Part shown: positions 25,737 to 33,655 of the stretch, piece by piece
Layout of the letters: the number at the start of each line of letters is the position of its first letter
Numbering within the stretch: the first letter of the stretch is position 1
NCBI RefSeq assembly: GCF_002837055.1
Contig: NZ_PDKP01000001.1
Location: 119,135-165,228 of the forward strand
DNA: 46,094 bases
Source: Lactobacillus apis
GTDB lineage: Bacteria; Bacillota; Bacilli; Lactobacillales; Lactobacillaceae
Direction: 5' to 3'
Program-made: the position numbers and the translations under genes
Notes under the pieces: generated by a model
What the model was told of the DNA's origin: nothing
The model's input: the letters and a program-made list of their open reading frames with translations, nothing else
Databases searched by the model: none

Positions 25737-25769
25737 AAAACCGCTTATATATTAGTTAAGCGGTTTTTG
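25737..25769 (+). terminator. terminator after the ATPase gene
   Basis: Eleven-base-pair stem AAAACCGCTTA/TAAGCGGTTTT with a 9-nt loop and a T-run. Confidence 0.85.
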
Positions 25770-25804
25770 TTATGCTAAAATTATTGTCTAAGGAGCTTAA
25801 TAAA

Positions 25805-26185
25805 ATGAAATGGAACTCAACGATTACGAAAATTGGTCAACAAGCTATTGAAGCAGACGGCAAAATGGTGATTTTATTTAGTGATAATGTGACAACTGAT
25901 TTAGATGATGTTTCAGTCATTCAAAAATTTGATGACACAACACCAGTTAGTCAGTTTGTGTTCAAAAAGGGCGACACAATTACGATTGATGGTCAAACCT
26001 ACGTGGCTGATTATGTCGGAGCAATGGTCGAAAGTAATATGAAAGCTTTAGGTCATATTACAATCTTTTTTGATCAAAAAAAGCCTAAAAATCCCATGGC
26101 AAATGCTGTCTACTTGACGTTTGCTGATAAGCAAACATTCCCAGAGTTTAATGTAGGTGATGAAATTATCTACGAGCATGTTTAA
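25805..26185 (+). CDS. orphan PTS glucitol/sorbitol IIA-like protein
   Basis: A 126-residue protein whose beta-rich layout matches the PTS IIA-Gut family: start STITKIGQQA, then QFVFKKGDTITIDGQTYVADYVG, SNMKALGHITIFF and a C-terminal FNVGDEIIYEHV. A real IIA-Gut takes phosphate from HPr on a histidine near residue 43. The aligned region here reads DDVSVIQKFDDTTPV and has no histidine, so phosphotransfer by the known route is unlikely. No sorbitol IIB, IIC, dehydrogenase or regulator is encoded nearby. The ATG at 25805 follows AAGGAG; an upstream in-frame ATG at 25772 overlaps the terminator tail and is rejected. The gene probably runs with the AI-2E family gene 13 bp later. A regulatory or sensor role is possible but unproven. 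Confidence 0.75.
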   Translation: MKWNSTITKIGQQAIEADGKMVILFSDNVTTDLDDVSVIQKFDDTTPVSQFVFKKGDTITIDGQTYVADYVGAMVESNMKALGHITIFFDQKKPKNPMANAVYLTFADKQTFPEFNVGDEIIYEHV

Positions 26186-26198
26186 ATAGGGGGATTTA

Positions 26199-27401
26199 AT
26201 GAACTCACAAGAAAATCCTAAAAAACAGAGCATTTTTCAAAAGTGGTTTTTGAATAATCGCTTTAGCATTGTCTTACTCAATATTTTATTGTTTTTCCTG
26301 ATTATTTGGGTCTTTAATAAAATATCTTTTGTGATGAATCCGGCAAAGCTATTTGTAAGTGCAATCTTGCCACCTTTGTTACTAGCCTTAATTCAATATT
26401 ACATTATGAACCCCTTGGTCGACATTCTTGAGCGTAAGTTCAAAGTACCACGGGTTGCAACGATTATTGGCTTGTTTTTACTGGTAGCGGTATTACTGGT
26501 TTGGATTGTTAATACTTTATTGCCAATTGTGCAAACGCAAGTCGATTCTTTAATAAGACACTGGCCTCATATTTGGAATGATGCAACAATTGCTGTTCAA
26601 AATATGTTAAGTGATCCACAATTTCATAGTGTGAAAAATAATATTAATGATGCAATTGCACGTGCGCAGGACATGATTTTCAAATCTGGCCAACATGCGG
26701 TTGATGCGGCACTAGATAATATTTCGTCGGCAATTAGTATTGTTACGATGATCTTTATGACGTTATTAACGGCGCCATTTATCTTATTCTTCATGTTGAA
26801 AGATGGACATAATCTACGTCCTTATTTGACCCAATTTGCTCCTAAACGTTGGCAAAACGGTTTTGGTGAATTGCTATATGACATTAATACAGCTCTTTCT
26901 TCATATATCAGAGGTCAATTAACAGTTGCCTTTTGGGTAGGGATTATGTTTGCAATCGGCTATAGCATCATCGGTCTGCCGTATGGGATTGCGCTCGCTG
27001 TTTTAAGTGCCTTTTTAAACCTGATTCCGTATTTTGGTACTTTTATTGCGTTTATTCCAGCAATCGTAATTGGTATCATGATTTCTCTACCGATGGTCAT
27101 TAAAGTTTTAATTGTTTTTGCTGTTGAGCAAACAATTGAATCACGTCTGATTAGTCCATTGGTTATGGGAAATAAAATGGAAATGCATCCAGTTACAACT
27201 ATTCTTCTCTTGATTGGTTCAAGTGCTGTTTGGGGCTTGTGGGGTGTGATTTTTGGTATTCCAATTTACGCAATTTTAAAAATCATCATCATGCGTGTGT
27301 ATAATTACTATCGTAAGGTTTCAAAAGTTTTTGATGAAGACGAAAAAACTTCTTTAGTTCCAAAGAAGACAGTTGATAACGAAGAAGTGACAAAGAATTA
27401 A
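26199..27401 (+). CDS. AI-2E family transporter (PerM/YdiK-like)
   Basis: Integral membrane protein of 400 residues with about eight helices: a first helix near 23-42, a pair up to about 113, a soluble amphipathic stretch (IVQTQVDSLIRHWPHIWND...), then a C-terminal bundle. Family-typical wording includes TAPFILFFMLKDG, LPYGIALAVLSAFLNLIPYFGTFI and VEQTIESRLISPLVMG. Members have been proposed to export AI-2, to act as Na+/H+ antiporters or to be permeases of unknown substrates, so the substrate is open. The ATG follows AGGGGG, 13 bp after the IIA-like gene. A terminator follows. Confidence 0.88.
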   Translation: MNSQENPKKQSIFQKWFLNNRFSIVLLNILLFFLIIWVFNKISFVMNPAKLFVSAILPPLLLALIQYYIMNPLVDILERKFKVPRVATIIGLFLLVAVLLVWIVNTLLPIVQTQVDSLIRHWPHIWNDATIAVQNMLSDPQFHSVKNNINDAIARAQDMIFKSGQHAVDAALDNISSAISIVTMIFMTLLTAPFILFFMLKDGHNLRPYLTQFAPKRWQNGFGELLYDINTALSSYIRGQLTVAFWVGIMFAIGYSIIGLPYGIALAVLSAFLNLIPYFGTFIAFIPAIVIGIMISLPMVIKVLIVFAVEQTIESRLISPLVMGNKMEMHPVTTILLLIGSSAVWGLWGVIFGIPIYAILKIIIMRVYNYYRKVSKVFDEDEKTSLVPKKTVDNEEVTKN

Positions 27402-27404
27402 AGT

Positions 27405-27433
27405 AAAGTGTGGTCACTGGGCCACACTTTTTA
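27405..27433 (+). terminator. terminator between the AI-2E family gene and trmL
   Basis: Nine-base-pair stem AAAGTGTGG/CCACACTTT with an 8-nt loop and a T-run. trmL begins only 17 bp later, so its mRNA arises by read-through or from a promoter not recognised. Confidence 0.75.
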
Positions 27434-27449
27434 TGTTAAGGAGAAAAAA

Positions 27450-28010
27450 GTGACTAATCACGTTGTTTTATATGAACCATTAATGCCTGCTAACACAGGT
27501 AATATTGCGCGTACTTGTGCGGGTACTAATACTGTATTGGACTTAATTGAACCACTTGGTTTTCGCATTGATAATAAAACTATGAAACGTGCCGGGCTTG
27601 ATTATTGGGATAAGGTTGACGTGCGGCTGCACGATGACCTTACGGCTTTTTTAAACAGTCTTGGTCCAGACGATGAAATGTACTTGATTTCCAAATTTTC
27701 ATCAAAAAACTATGCGGAAGTAAGTTACACAGATCCAAAAAAGAATTATTATTTTGTTTTTGGTAAGGAAACAACTGGTTTACCAGAAACGTTTATGCGA
27801 GAATATTATGAACGCAATTTGCGGATTCCAATGTCTGATAATATTAGATGCTATAACCTAGCTAATTCGGTTGCGATTGTCTTGTTGGAAGCAATTCGTC
27901 AGCAAGGTTTTCCGGGATTGGAAAAAGAGCATCACTACGAAAATGATAAACTTAAGGACAGTTATAATCGTCCAGAAAGATATGAACGTAATTTAAAAGG
28001 AGAACAATAA
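27450..28010 (+). CDS. trmL: tRNA (cytidine/uridine(34)-2'-O)-methyltransferase TrmL
   Basis: SPOUT-class enzyme that methylates the ribose of the wobble base in certain leucine tRNAs. The 186 residues show all three SPOUT motifs: EPLMPANTGNIARTCAG near the start, YYFVFGKETTGLPE in the middle, and the knot RIPMSDNIRCYNLANSVAIVLLEAIRQ. The chosen start is GTG at 27450, placed after TAAGGAG with family-like length. The longer frame from 27408 would run through the terminator hairpin. The stop overlaps the ATG of the DUF1149 gene by one base. Confidence 0.93.
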   Translation: MTNHVVLYEPLMPANTGNIARTCAGTNTVLDLIEPLGFRIDNKTMKRAGLDYWDKVDVRLHDDLTAFLNSLGPDDEMYLISKFSSKNYAEVSYTDPKKNYYFVFGKETTGLPETFMREYYERNLRIPMSDNIRCYNLANSVAIVLLEAIRQQGFPGLEKEHHYENDKLKDSYNRPERYERNLKGEQ

Positions 28011-28402
28011 TGGAATTTAATAAAGAAACACCAGTTATAGTAAAGAATTTTCACTACGACATTAATGAAGAACTTGAAACTAAGGACAATGTAAACTTTG
28101 GTTTGAAAAAAGTTGAAAAACAAAATGAAGATGGCACCACTGATCCGGGTGAAGATGGTAACTATTTCGACATTACCGTTGTCTTTGAAGTGGCCCCTGC
28201 TCCTGGTGAATTCACTGTTAGTGGCATGATTAGCCAAGTTGTTAAAATTAAAGATTATTTCGGTGATGGTAGTGACCTTTCAAAAACAGATTATAAAATC
28301 TTAAGTCGCCCATTGGTTGAATATATCGAAACTTTGACTTATGAAGTTACACAAATTGCCCTGGATGAACCAGTTAATTTGAACTTCCAAGCCAACTTTT
28401 AA
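28010..28402 (+). CDS. DUF1149 family protein
   Basis: Protein of 130 residues resembling DUF1149, a Firmicutes family I recall as having a SecB-like fold. The chain is acidic with beta-strand alternation (FDITVVFEVAPAPGEFTVSGMISQVVKI) and ends in a helix (SRPLVEYIETLTYEVTQIAL), which fits a SecB-like topology. Function is unknown; a chaperone-like role would be inference. It is translationally coupled to trmL and followed 19 bp later by ftsK. Confidence 0.72.
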   Translation: MEFNKETPVIVKNFHYDINEELETKDNVNFGLKKVEKQNEDGTTDPGEDGNYFDITVVFEVAPAPGEFTVSGMISQVVKIKDYFGDGSDLSKTDYKILSRPLVEYIETLTYEVTQIALDEPVNLNFQANF

Positions 28403-28421
28403 AGCCTAATTAGGTGGTTTT

Positions 28422-30869
28422 ATGCCTAAGAAAAAGAAGAAGACAACAAAAGTAAGTAAGAAGGCGCAAAATACAGGGATAACTTGGGCTATTGTCGGTC
28501 TTGTCCAAATAATTGTTGTAGTTTTAGCTTTTGCCAAATTTGGTATTCTAGGTAAACAAATTGCTAATGTTTTCCGCCTATTTTTTGGTGACTCTTATCT
28601 ATTAGTTGCGGGACTATGTGCAATTTTTGGTTTAGTGATGTTGATTTACAACAAACCGATGCATTTTAAGCTGAAAAGAACATGTGGGTTGCTATTAGCA
28701 ATTTTAGGTTTTTTGATTATCCAAAGTAGCGTTTATTTTGAACGTGAATTAGTTAATAGTGCTTTTATGAACGCTTTTTGGCACGAGATGTCTGCTGAAT
28801 TTGGCCGTGCTGCTATTACTGAGTCGATTGGAGGTGGATTAATTGGTGCTATATGCTATCAACTGTTTTATCCACTACTTGGACATATTGGGTTGCGTGT
28901 ATTTGCAATTTTGTTCATTCCAATTGGTATTTTAATGTTCTTTGATGTTAAATTTGCTGACATCATCAGGAAGTTTCAGGCAGTCAGCCAGTTGTTTATT
29001 GCCAAAAATAAAAAAGCTGGTTCAAAAATCAAAGAGAAATACAGTGAAATTCGTGAGGAACAAATTCAAAAAAGAGAAGAAAAAGAGGACGATTTTCAAG
29101 ATCCACTTTCTTCTGAATCACCAGTTTTTCCAAATGTTGATGACTTTACTGTAAAAGACGATAACGAAGATGAAAGTAATATTTCGTCCAATCAAGAAAA
29201 TGATTTTGCAGAAGAACTTCCAATTGAAGAACAGCCAACTTATCAAGAGCCACTTGAAGATGATGGGCAAGTTCAATATTCCAGTCATGATGACCAGCAA
29301 GAGCATTCAGGAACAGCCAATAACGCACTACCTAAATCTCATTCTTTTGCTGACGAAGACCAGAAATTGATGCAGGAGCTTGGATCAGTTGATCACGGTG
29401 AATTTGATGGTAAAGAAGTAGTTAACCCCGAATATCAAAAGCCACCGTTGACATTACTCGATTCAGTTAAAAACACTGACCAAAGTGCTGACAAAGCTTT
29501 GATTAGGAAAAATACCCAGACCCTGCAATCTACTTTTAAGAGCTTTGGCGTCAATGTTAATATCAAGAAAGCAATTTTGGGACCTACGGTCACACGGTAT
29601 GAAGTTCAACCAGCCGTCGGTGTAAAGGTGAGCAGGATAGTTAACTTAGCTGATGACCTTGCGCTGGCTCTTGCAGCAAAAGATATCAGAATTGAAGCAC
29701 CGATTCCGGGTAAACCATATATTGGAATTGAAGTACCCAATCGTGCAACTTCAGTTGTGGCTTTTAAAGATGTGATGCAAAATCAGGACAGCAAGGCTAA
29801 AGCTGATCCGATGCAAGTTCCACTCGGTAAGGATGTCAGTGGACAAATTATTTCTGCCAATTTGACGAAGATGCCGCATCTCCTGATTGCTGGTTCAACC
29901 GGTTCTGGTAAATCTGTTGCAGTAAACACGATATTAACAAGTATTTTAATGAAAGCCACTCCAGATCAAGTAAAATTGATTTTAATTGATCCGAAGATGG
30001 TTGAGCTCTCAGTCTATAATGGTGTACCCCACCTGTTAATTCCGGTGGTCACGGATCCAAAATTAGCTGCAAATGCCTTAAGTAAAGCAGTTAAAGAAAT
30101 GGAGCGTCGGTATAAACTATTTGCTGCAAGTGGTGCACGTAACATGGCTGAATTTAATGAAAAGGTGGAAATAAATAATCAGGATAAAAGTAAGCCTGTG
30201 ATGCAGCCTTTACCATACATCTTAGTTGTAGTTGATGAATTAAGTGATCTAATGATGGTTGGTGGCCGCGACGTAGAAGGTGCAATTGTTCGTTTGGGAC
30301 AAATGGCTCGTGCTGCCGGTATCCACATGATTTTAGCAACGCAACGACCAAGTGTTGATGTCATTACGGGACTAATCAAGGCTAATGTACCTTCCAGAAT
30401 TTCATTTGCGGTTTCAAGTGGAATTGATTCCCGGACTATTCTCGACCAAAATGGTGCAGAAAAGTTGCTAGGGCGTGGTGATATGCTGTACATGCCAGTG
30501 GGTGCTTCAAAGCCAGAGCGAATTCAAGGCGCCTATATTTCTTCTCGTGAAGTTGAAAAAGTAATTTCGTGGGTAAGCCAACAGCAAAAGCCAAAATATG
30601 ATGAGGGTATGATTCCGCAAAAAACGGAAGAAGCAGCTGATAATGCTGATGCTGAGCCAGAGGATGAATTATATGATCAAGCTGTTGATCTAGTAAGAAG
30701 GCAACAATCTGCCAGTGTGTCAATGTTGCAACGTAGGTTTAGAATTGGCTACAATCGTGCAGCGCGCATCGTTGATGAAATGGAAGCTAATGGTGTAGTC
30801 GGCCCTTCCGAAGGATCAAAGCCACGTCAAGTATTAATACAGCCTCAAAAAGCCGAAGATAAGAGCTAA
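28422..30869 (+). CDS. ftsK: DNA translocase FtsK/SpoIIIE
   Basis: Septum-associated DNA pump that clears chromosome ends and aids dimer resolution at division. The 815 residues comprise a Lys-rich start, about four membrane helices (to about residue 185), an acidic and Gln/Glu-rich linker (about 200-335), and the alpha/beta motor. The motor carries LGPTVTRYEVQPAVGVKVSRI, Walker A STGSGKS (about 491-498) and VVDELSDLM. The C-terminal gamma winged helix (DLVRRQQSASVSMLQRRFRIGYNRAARIVDEME) reads KOPS-type sequences. The linker is shorter than in E. coli FtsK. In many Firmicutes two M16-peptidase-like genes (ymfF, ymfH) follow before ymfI; here ymfI comes directly after a 171-bp gap. Confidence 0.95.
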   Translation: MPKKKKKTTKVSKKAQNTGITWAIVGLVQIIVVVLAFAKFGILGKQIANVFRLFFGDSYLLVAGLCAIFGLVMLIYNKPMHFKLKRTCGLLLAILGFLIIQSSVYFERELVNSAFMNAFWHEMSAEFGRAAITESIGGGLIGAICYQLFYPLLGHIGLRVFAILFIPIGILMFFDVKFADIIRKFQAVSQLFIAKNKKAGSKIKEKYSEIREEQIQKREEKEDDFQDPLSSESPVFPNVDDFTVKDDNEDESNISSNQENDFAEELPIEEQPTYQEPLEDDGQVQYSSHDDQQEHSGTANNALPKSHSFADEDQKLMQELGSVDHGEFDGKEVVNPEYQKPPLTLLDSVKNTDQSADKALIRKNTQTLQSTFKSFGVNVNIKKAILGPTVTRYEVQPAVGVKVSRIVNLADDLALALAAKDIRIEAPIPGKPYIGIEVPNRATSVVAFKDVMQNQDSKAKADPMQVPLGKDVSGQIISANLTKMPHLLIAGSTGSGKSVAVNTILTSILMKATPDQVKLILIDPKMVELSVYNGVPHLLIPVVTDPKLAANALSKAVKEMERRYKLFAASGARNMAEFNEKVEINNQDKSKPVMQPLPYILVVVDELSDLMMVGGRDVEGAIVRLGQMARAAGIHMILATQRPSVDVITGLIKANVPSRISFAVSSGIDSRTILDQNGAEKLLGRGDMLYMPVGASKPERIQGAYISSREVEKVISWVSQQQKPKYDEGMIPQKTEEAADNADAEPEDELYDQAVDLVRRQQSASVSMLQRRFRIGYNRAARIVDEMEANGVVGPSEGSKPRQVLIQPQKAEDKS

Positions 30870-31040
30870 TTTTTAAGAAAGTTTAGCATGTTGTTTTTTT
30901 GACAAAATTTGAGAAAAAATAATGTTAAAATTAATTCGAATGTGAACTTTAGTCGAAATTGTAGCATCTAAAAAGTAATTATTATATAATTGCAATGCTG
31001 TTTTGCTGTTTGTTCACTAAAACAAAAAGGAAATGTTTTG

Positions 31041-31769
31041 ATGAAGCGAGCGATAGTTTTTGGTGCAACTGGTGGTATTGGTCAATCAATTTGTACTGAC
31101 TTAGCCGAAGCCGGTTGGTCTTTATATATTCATTGTAGCAGTAACTGGACAACTGCTTGTGAAATGAGTCAAAGCTTCATGAAGCAGTATCCAACGCAGG
31201 ACTTTCTACCGCTGAAGTTCAGTTTTTTAGCAGAAAATAATGAGCTTGAAAAAATGGTGCAAAGTTTATTACCAGTTAATGCAGTTATTTTTGCTCAGGG
31301 TATTACAGATTATCATCTTCTGAGTGACCAACATTTAGATAAAGTGGATGAGATAATGCAGGTCAACTTGGTTACACCAATTAAGTTGACTAGCCTACTT
31401 GAGCCGCTTTTGATAAAAAATGATTTTAGTCGAATTGTTTTTATCGGCTCAGTTTATGGAGCTCAGGGCAGTGCAATGGAAGCAGTTTATAGTGCAACCA
31501 AGGCTGGACTCAGTCGTTTTACCCAGGCATATGCTAGAGAAGTTGCATCTGCTAACTTAACGGTTAATGTTATTGCGCCCGGTGCGGTTGATACATCAAT
31601 GAATAAAGTTATTCCTGCTGAAGAAATGGCAGAAGTAGTAGAAGATATTCCAGCTGGACGTTTAGCTAGTGGCAATGACATTTCGTTCTGGGTTAAAGCC
31701 TTACTTGATTCCAATTCGACTTATTTGACTGGACAAACGCTTTACGTTAGTGGTGGATGGTTAACATAG
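31041..31769 (+). CDS. ymfI: short-chain dehydrogenase/reductase, YmfI-like
   Basis: Rossmann-fold oxidoreductase of the SDR superfamily, 242 residues. The cofactor-binding GATGGIGQS (8-16), Asn109, Ser137 in FIGSVYGAQGS, Tyr150 and Lys154 in YSATKAG form a complete catalytic tetrad. FabG-like C-terminal wording (NVIAPGAVDTSMN, YLTGQTLYVSGGW) is present. Position before rodZ and pgsA matches ymfI of Bacillus, whose substrate is not firmly established. The start is the ATG at 31041 behind AAAAAGGAAA; an upstream in-frame ATG at 30990 lacks a ribosome binding site. A TTGACA at 30899-30904 and a TGT-TAAAAT lie upstream, but with a long spacer. Confidence 0.88.
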   Translation: MKRAIVFGATGGIGQSICTDLAEAGWSLYIHCSSNWTTACEMSQSFMKQYPTQDFLPLKFSFLAENNELEKMVQSLLPVNAVIFAQGITDYHLLSDQHLDKVDEIMQVNLVTPIKLTSLLEPLLIKNDFSRIVFIGSVYGAQGSAMEAVYSATKAGLSRFTQAYAREVASANLTVNVIAPGAVDTSMNKVIPAEEMAEVVEDIPAGRLASGNDISFWVKALLDSNSTYLTGQTLYVSGGWLT

Positions 31770-31803
31770 TTTATATAATGTCAAAAGAAATTAGTAGTAT
31801 ATA

Positions 31804-31812
31804 TGTTATACT
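31804..31812 (+). promoter_or_regulatory. extended -10 of rodZ
   Basis: TGT followed by TATACT (31807-31812), 36 bp before the rodZ ATG. The -35 is poor. Confidence 0.45.
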
Positions 31813-31847
31813 CAGTGTGTAGAATTTAAAAATTAAAAGGGGTAACT

Positions 31848-32906
31848 ATGGCAGATATTGGAGACAAATTACGCAGTGCCAGAGAGGCAAAGGGACTTTC
31901 AATTGAAGATATTGAAAAAGCAACCAAAATTCAAGGCAGGTATCTGACGGCAATTGAGCAAGATGACTTTGATAAGCTTCCTGGAGACTTTTATGTACGT
32001 GCTTTTATCAGACAATACGCACAAGTAGTCGGATTAGACGGAAAACAGCTTCTTAGTGAATACCACAACGACGTTCCCCAAGCCGAGCCTGATGAATACG
32101 TTGAGGATTCCATCGACAACAAAAGTGAAGAAGTTAGCAAAACAACTAGCAATAAAAAGAAGATTTGGAAAGAATACCTTCCAAGAATTATTGTTGGCGT
32201 AGGAATTATTTTAGCCGTGCTTGTTTGTTATATGGTTTATGCTCATTTTTCAGCTAGCGACAATCAACCTGATAATTCTGCTAACGATGTTTCTGTTTCG
32301 TCAGATAGTAACACCACAAAGTCTAAGAAGCGGAAGCAAGTTAAGAAAGCTAAAGTGAAAATTAAGCAGTTGAGTAATAATCAGTATCAAGTAACTGGTT
32401 TAAAGGAAAATCGTAATTTAGTTGTACGTGCTGGTAATCAACAAACCAATGTTTCAGTTATAATTGACGGCGTTAGCCAAGCAAATCAAGTACTAACTTC
32501 AAATCAGAAACGTACTATAGCTATTCCTGAATCTGCTAAAACAATGGTAGTGACATTTACTAATCCTTATGGTGCAACAATTAGGATTGGCGGTAAGAGA
32601 ATGCACTTTGATCCACGGATTACTGGTAGCACTTTGACTTTCTATATTGGTAAGCACAAGCAAGAACAATCTCAGACAACTGAGAATAATTCAACGCAAA
32701 CTAATAATAATCAAACGACTACCCATTCAAATACCAATACTAATCAAGACCAAAACCAGTCAAATGAGACCACTACCAGTCAGCAGAATAATCAAACTGA
32801 TAATGGTCAATCCGGTCATGAAACAAACCAGCAAACTAATAATGGTCAGGGAACTGAAGCTAACCATTCTAACCAGTCCACAAATAACAGTAACGGTGGT
32901 CGGTAA
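31848..32906 (+). CDS. rodZ: RodZ-like cell-shape protein (YmfM)
   Basis: Membrane protein that links the MreB elongation machinery to the envelope. The 352 residues show an Xre-like helix-turn-helix domain (1-75; LRSAREAKGLSIEDIEKATKIQGRYLTAIEQ, FYVRAFIRQYAQ). One transmembrane helix (about 113-135) comes after a Lys-rich stretch. An extracellular DUF4115-type beta domain (about 165-272) is followed by a long Asn/Gln/Thr-rich tail (about 275-352) that looks disordered and wall-spanning. The helix-turn-helix of RodZ binds MreB rather than DNA. Its ATG follows AAAAGGGGT. It lies 34 bp upstream of pgsA and probably shares its transcript. Confidence 0.9.
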   Translation: MADIGDKLRSAREAKGLSIEDIEKATKIQGRYLTAIEQDDFDKLPGDFYVRAFIRQYAQVVGLDGKQLLSEYHNDVPQAEPDEYVEDSIDNKSEEVSKTTSNKKKIWKEYLPRIIVGVGIILAVLVCYMVYAHFSASDNQPDNSANDVSVSSDSNTTKSKKRKQVKKAKVKIKQLSNNQYQVTGLKENRNLVVRAGNQQTNVSVIIDGVSQANQVLTSNQKRTIAIPESAKTMVVTFTNPYGATIRIGGKRMHFDPRITGSTLTFYIGKHKQEQSQTTENNSTQTNNNQTTTHSNTNTNQDQNQSNETTTSQQNNQTDNGQSGHETNQQTNNGQGTEANHSNQSTNNSNGGR

Positions 32907-32940
32907 AAGGTTGCCAAATAGTAGAAAGAAGTAATTTAGA

Positions 32941-33501
32941 ATGAATTTACCTAATAAATTAACGGTTTTTAGAATTTTCTTAATACCAGTATTTGTATTA
33001 ATTATTATTTTTGGTGGAGATGCCAGTGTTAAGGTTGCTGGATCAACTGTCTATTGGAAGTTAGTAGTTGCTGCGATTGTTTTTGCAGTTGCATCGGCGA
33101 CAGATTGGTTTGACGGACATATTGCCCGTTCGCAAAACCTAGTTACTAACTTTGGTAAGTTTGCTGATCCTTTAGCTGATAAGATGTTGACAATGACAGC
33201 ATTCGTTATGTTGATTTCATTAAATTTAGCTCCAGCATGGGTTGTTGCAGTTATTGTTTGTCGGGAGTTAGCAGTAACTGGTTTACGTTTGATACTTGCT
33301 GAAAACAAGGGTCAAGTAATGGCAGCCGCTATGCCAGGCAAAATTAAGACAACATGCCAAATGCTATCAATCATCTTCTTATTAATTGGTGATTTTTACC
33401 ATATTGGAACAATTTTGCTATATCTAGCTTTAATTTTTACAATATACTCTGGCTGGGATTACTTCCGCAGTTCATGGGATGTTTTCAAAGGTTCTATGTA
33501 A
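32941..33501 (+). CDS. pgsA: CDP-diacylglycerol-glycerol-3-phosphate 3-phosphatidyltransferase
   Basis: Makes phosphatidylglycerophosphate, the precursor of phosphatidylglycerol and cardiolipin, in the membrane. The 186-residue protein has the complete CDP-alcohol phosphotransferase motif D55-x2-D58G-x2-A62R63-x8-G72-x3-D76-x3-D80 and about five hydrophobic helices. The N-terminus NLPNKLTVFRIFLIPVFVL is typical of PgsA. The gene follows rodZ closely and ends at a strong terminator. In many Firmicutes cinA and recA come next; here an OpuC-type operon lies between pgsA and recA and no cinA is seen. Confidence 0.94.
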   Translation: MNLPNKLTVFRIFLIPVFVLIIIFGGDASVKVAGSTVYWKLVVAAIVFAVASATDWFDGHIARSQNLVTNFGKFADPLADKMLTMTAFVMLISLNLAPAWVVAVIVCRELAVTGLRLILAENKGQVMAAAMPGKIKTTCQMLSIIFLLIGDFYHIGTILLYLALIFTIYSGWDYFRSSWDVFKGSM

Positions 33502-33520
33502 AAACAAATTGAATAACTAT

Positions 33521-33548
33521 AAAAACACTAACTTAGTTAGTGTTTTTT
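33521..33548 (+). terminator. terminator after pgsA
   Basis: Stem AAAAACACTAAC/GTTAGTGTTTTT with a small loop and a T-run. Confidence 0.85.
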
Positions 33549-33593
33549 GTTTGCCAAAAGTTAATTGGTGAAGCCTAGTGTAGAGCAACAAGA

Positions 33594-33622
33594 TTGATAA
33601 CTAGTAATAATACTGTTAAGAT
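33594..33622 (+). promoter_or_regulatory. opuC operon promoter
   Basis: TTGATA (33594-33599), 17-bp spacer ending in TGT, TAAGAT (33617-33622). A TATAAT at 33628-33633 is too close to the ribosome binding site to be the main -10. Confidence 0.55.
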
Positions 33623-33655
33623 TAAATTATAATTAAAATGAAAAGGAGAGATTTT

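Noticed and set aside
32647-32934. Repetitive CAA/AAT-rich stretch that could be mistaken for a tandem repeat
   Set aside because: It encodes the Asn/Gln/Thr-rich tail of RodZ; there is no fixed repeat unit, so it is coding low complexity.
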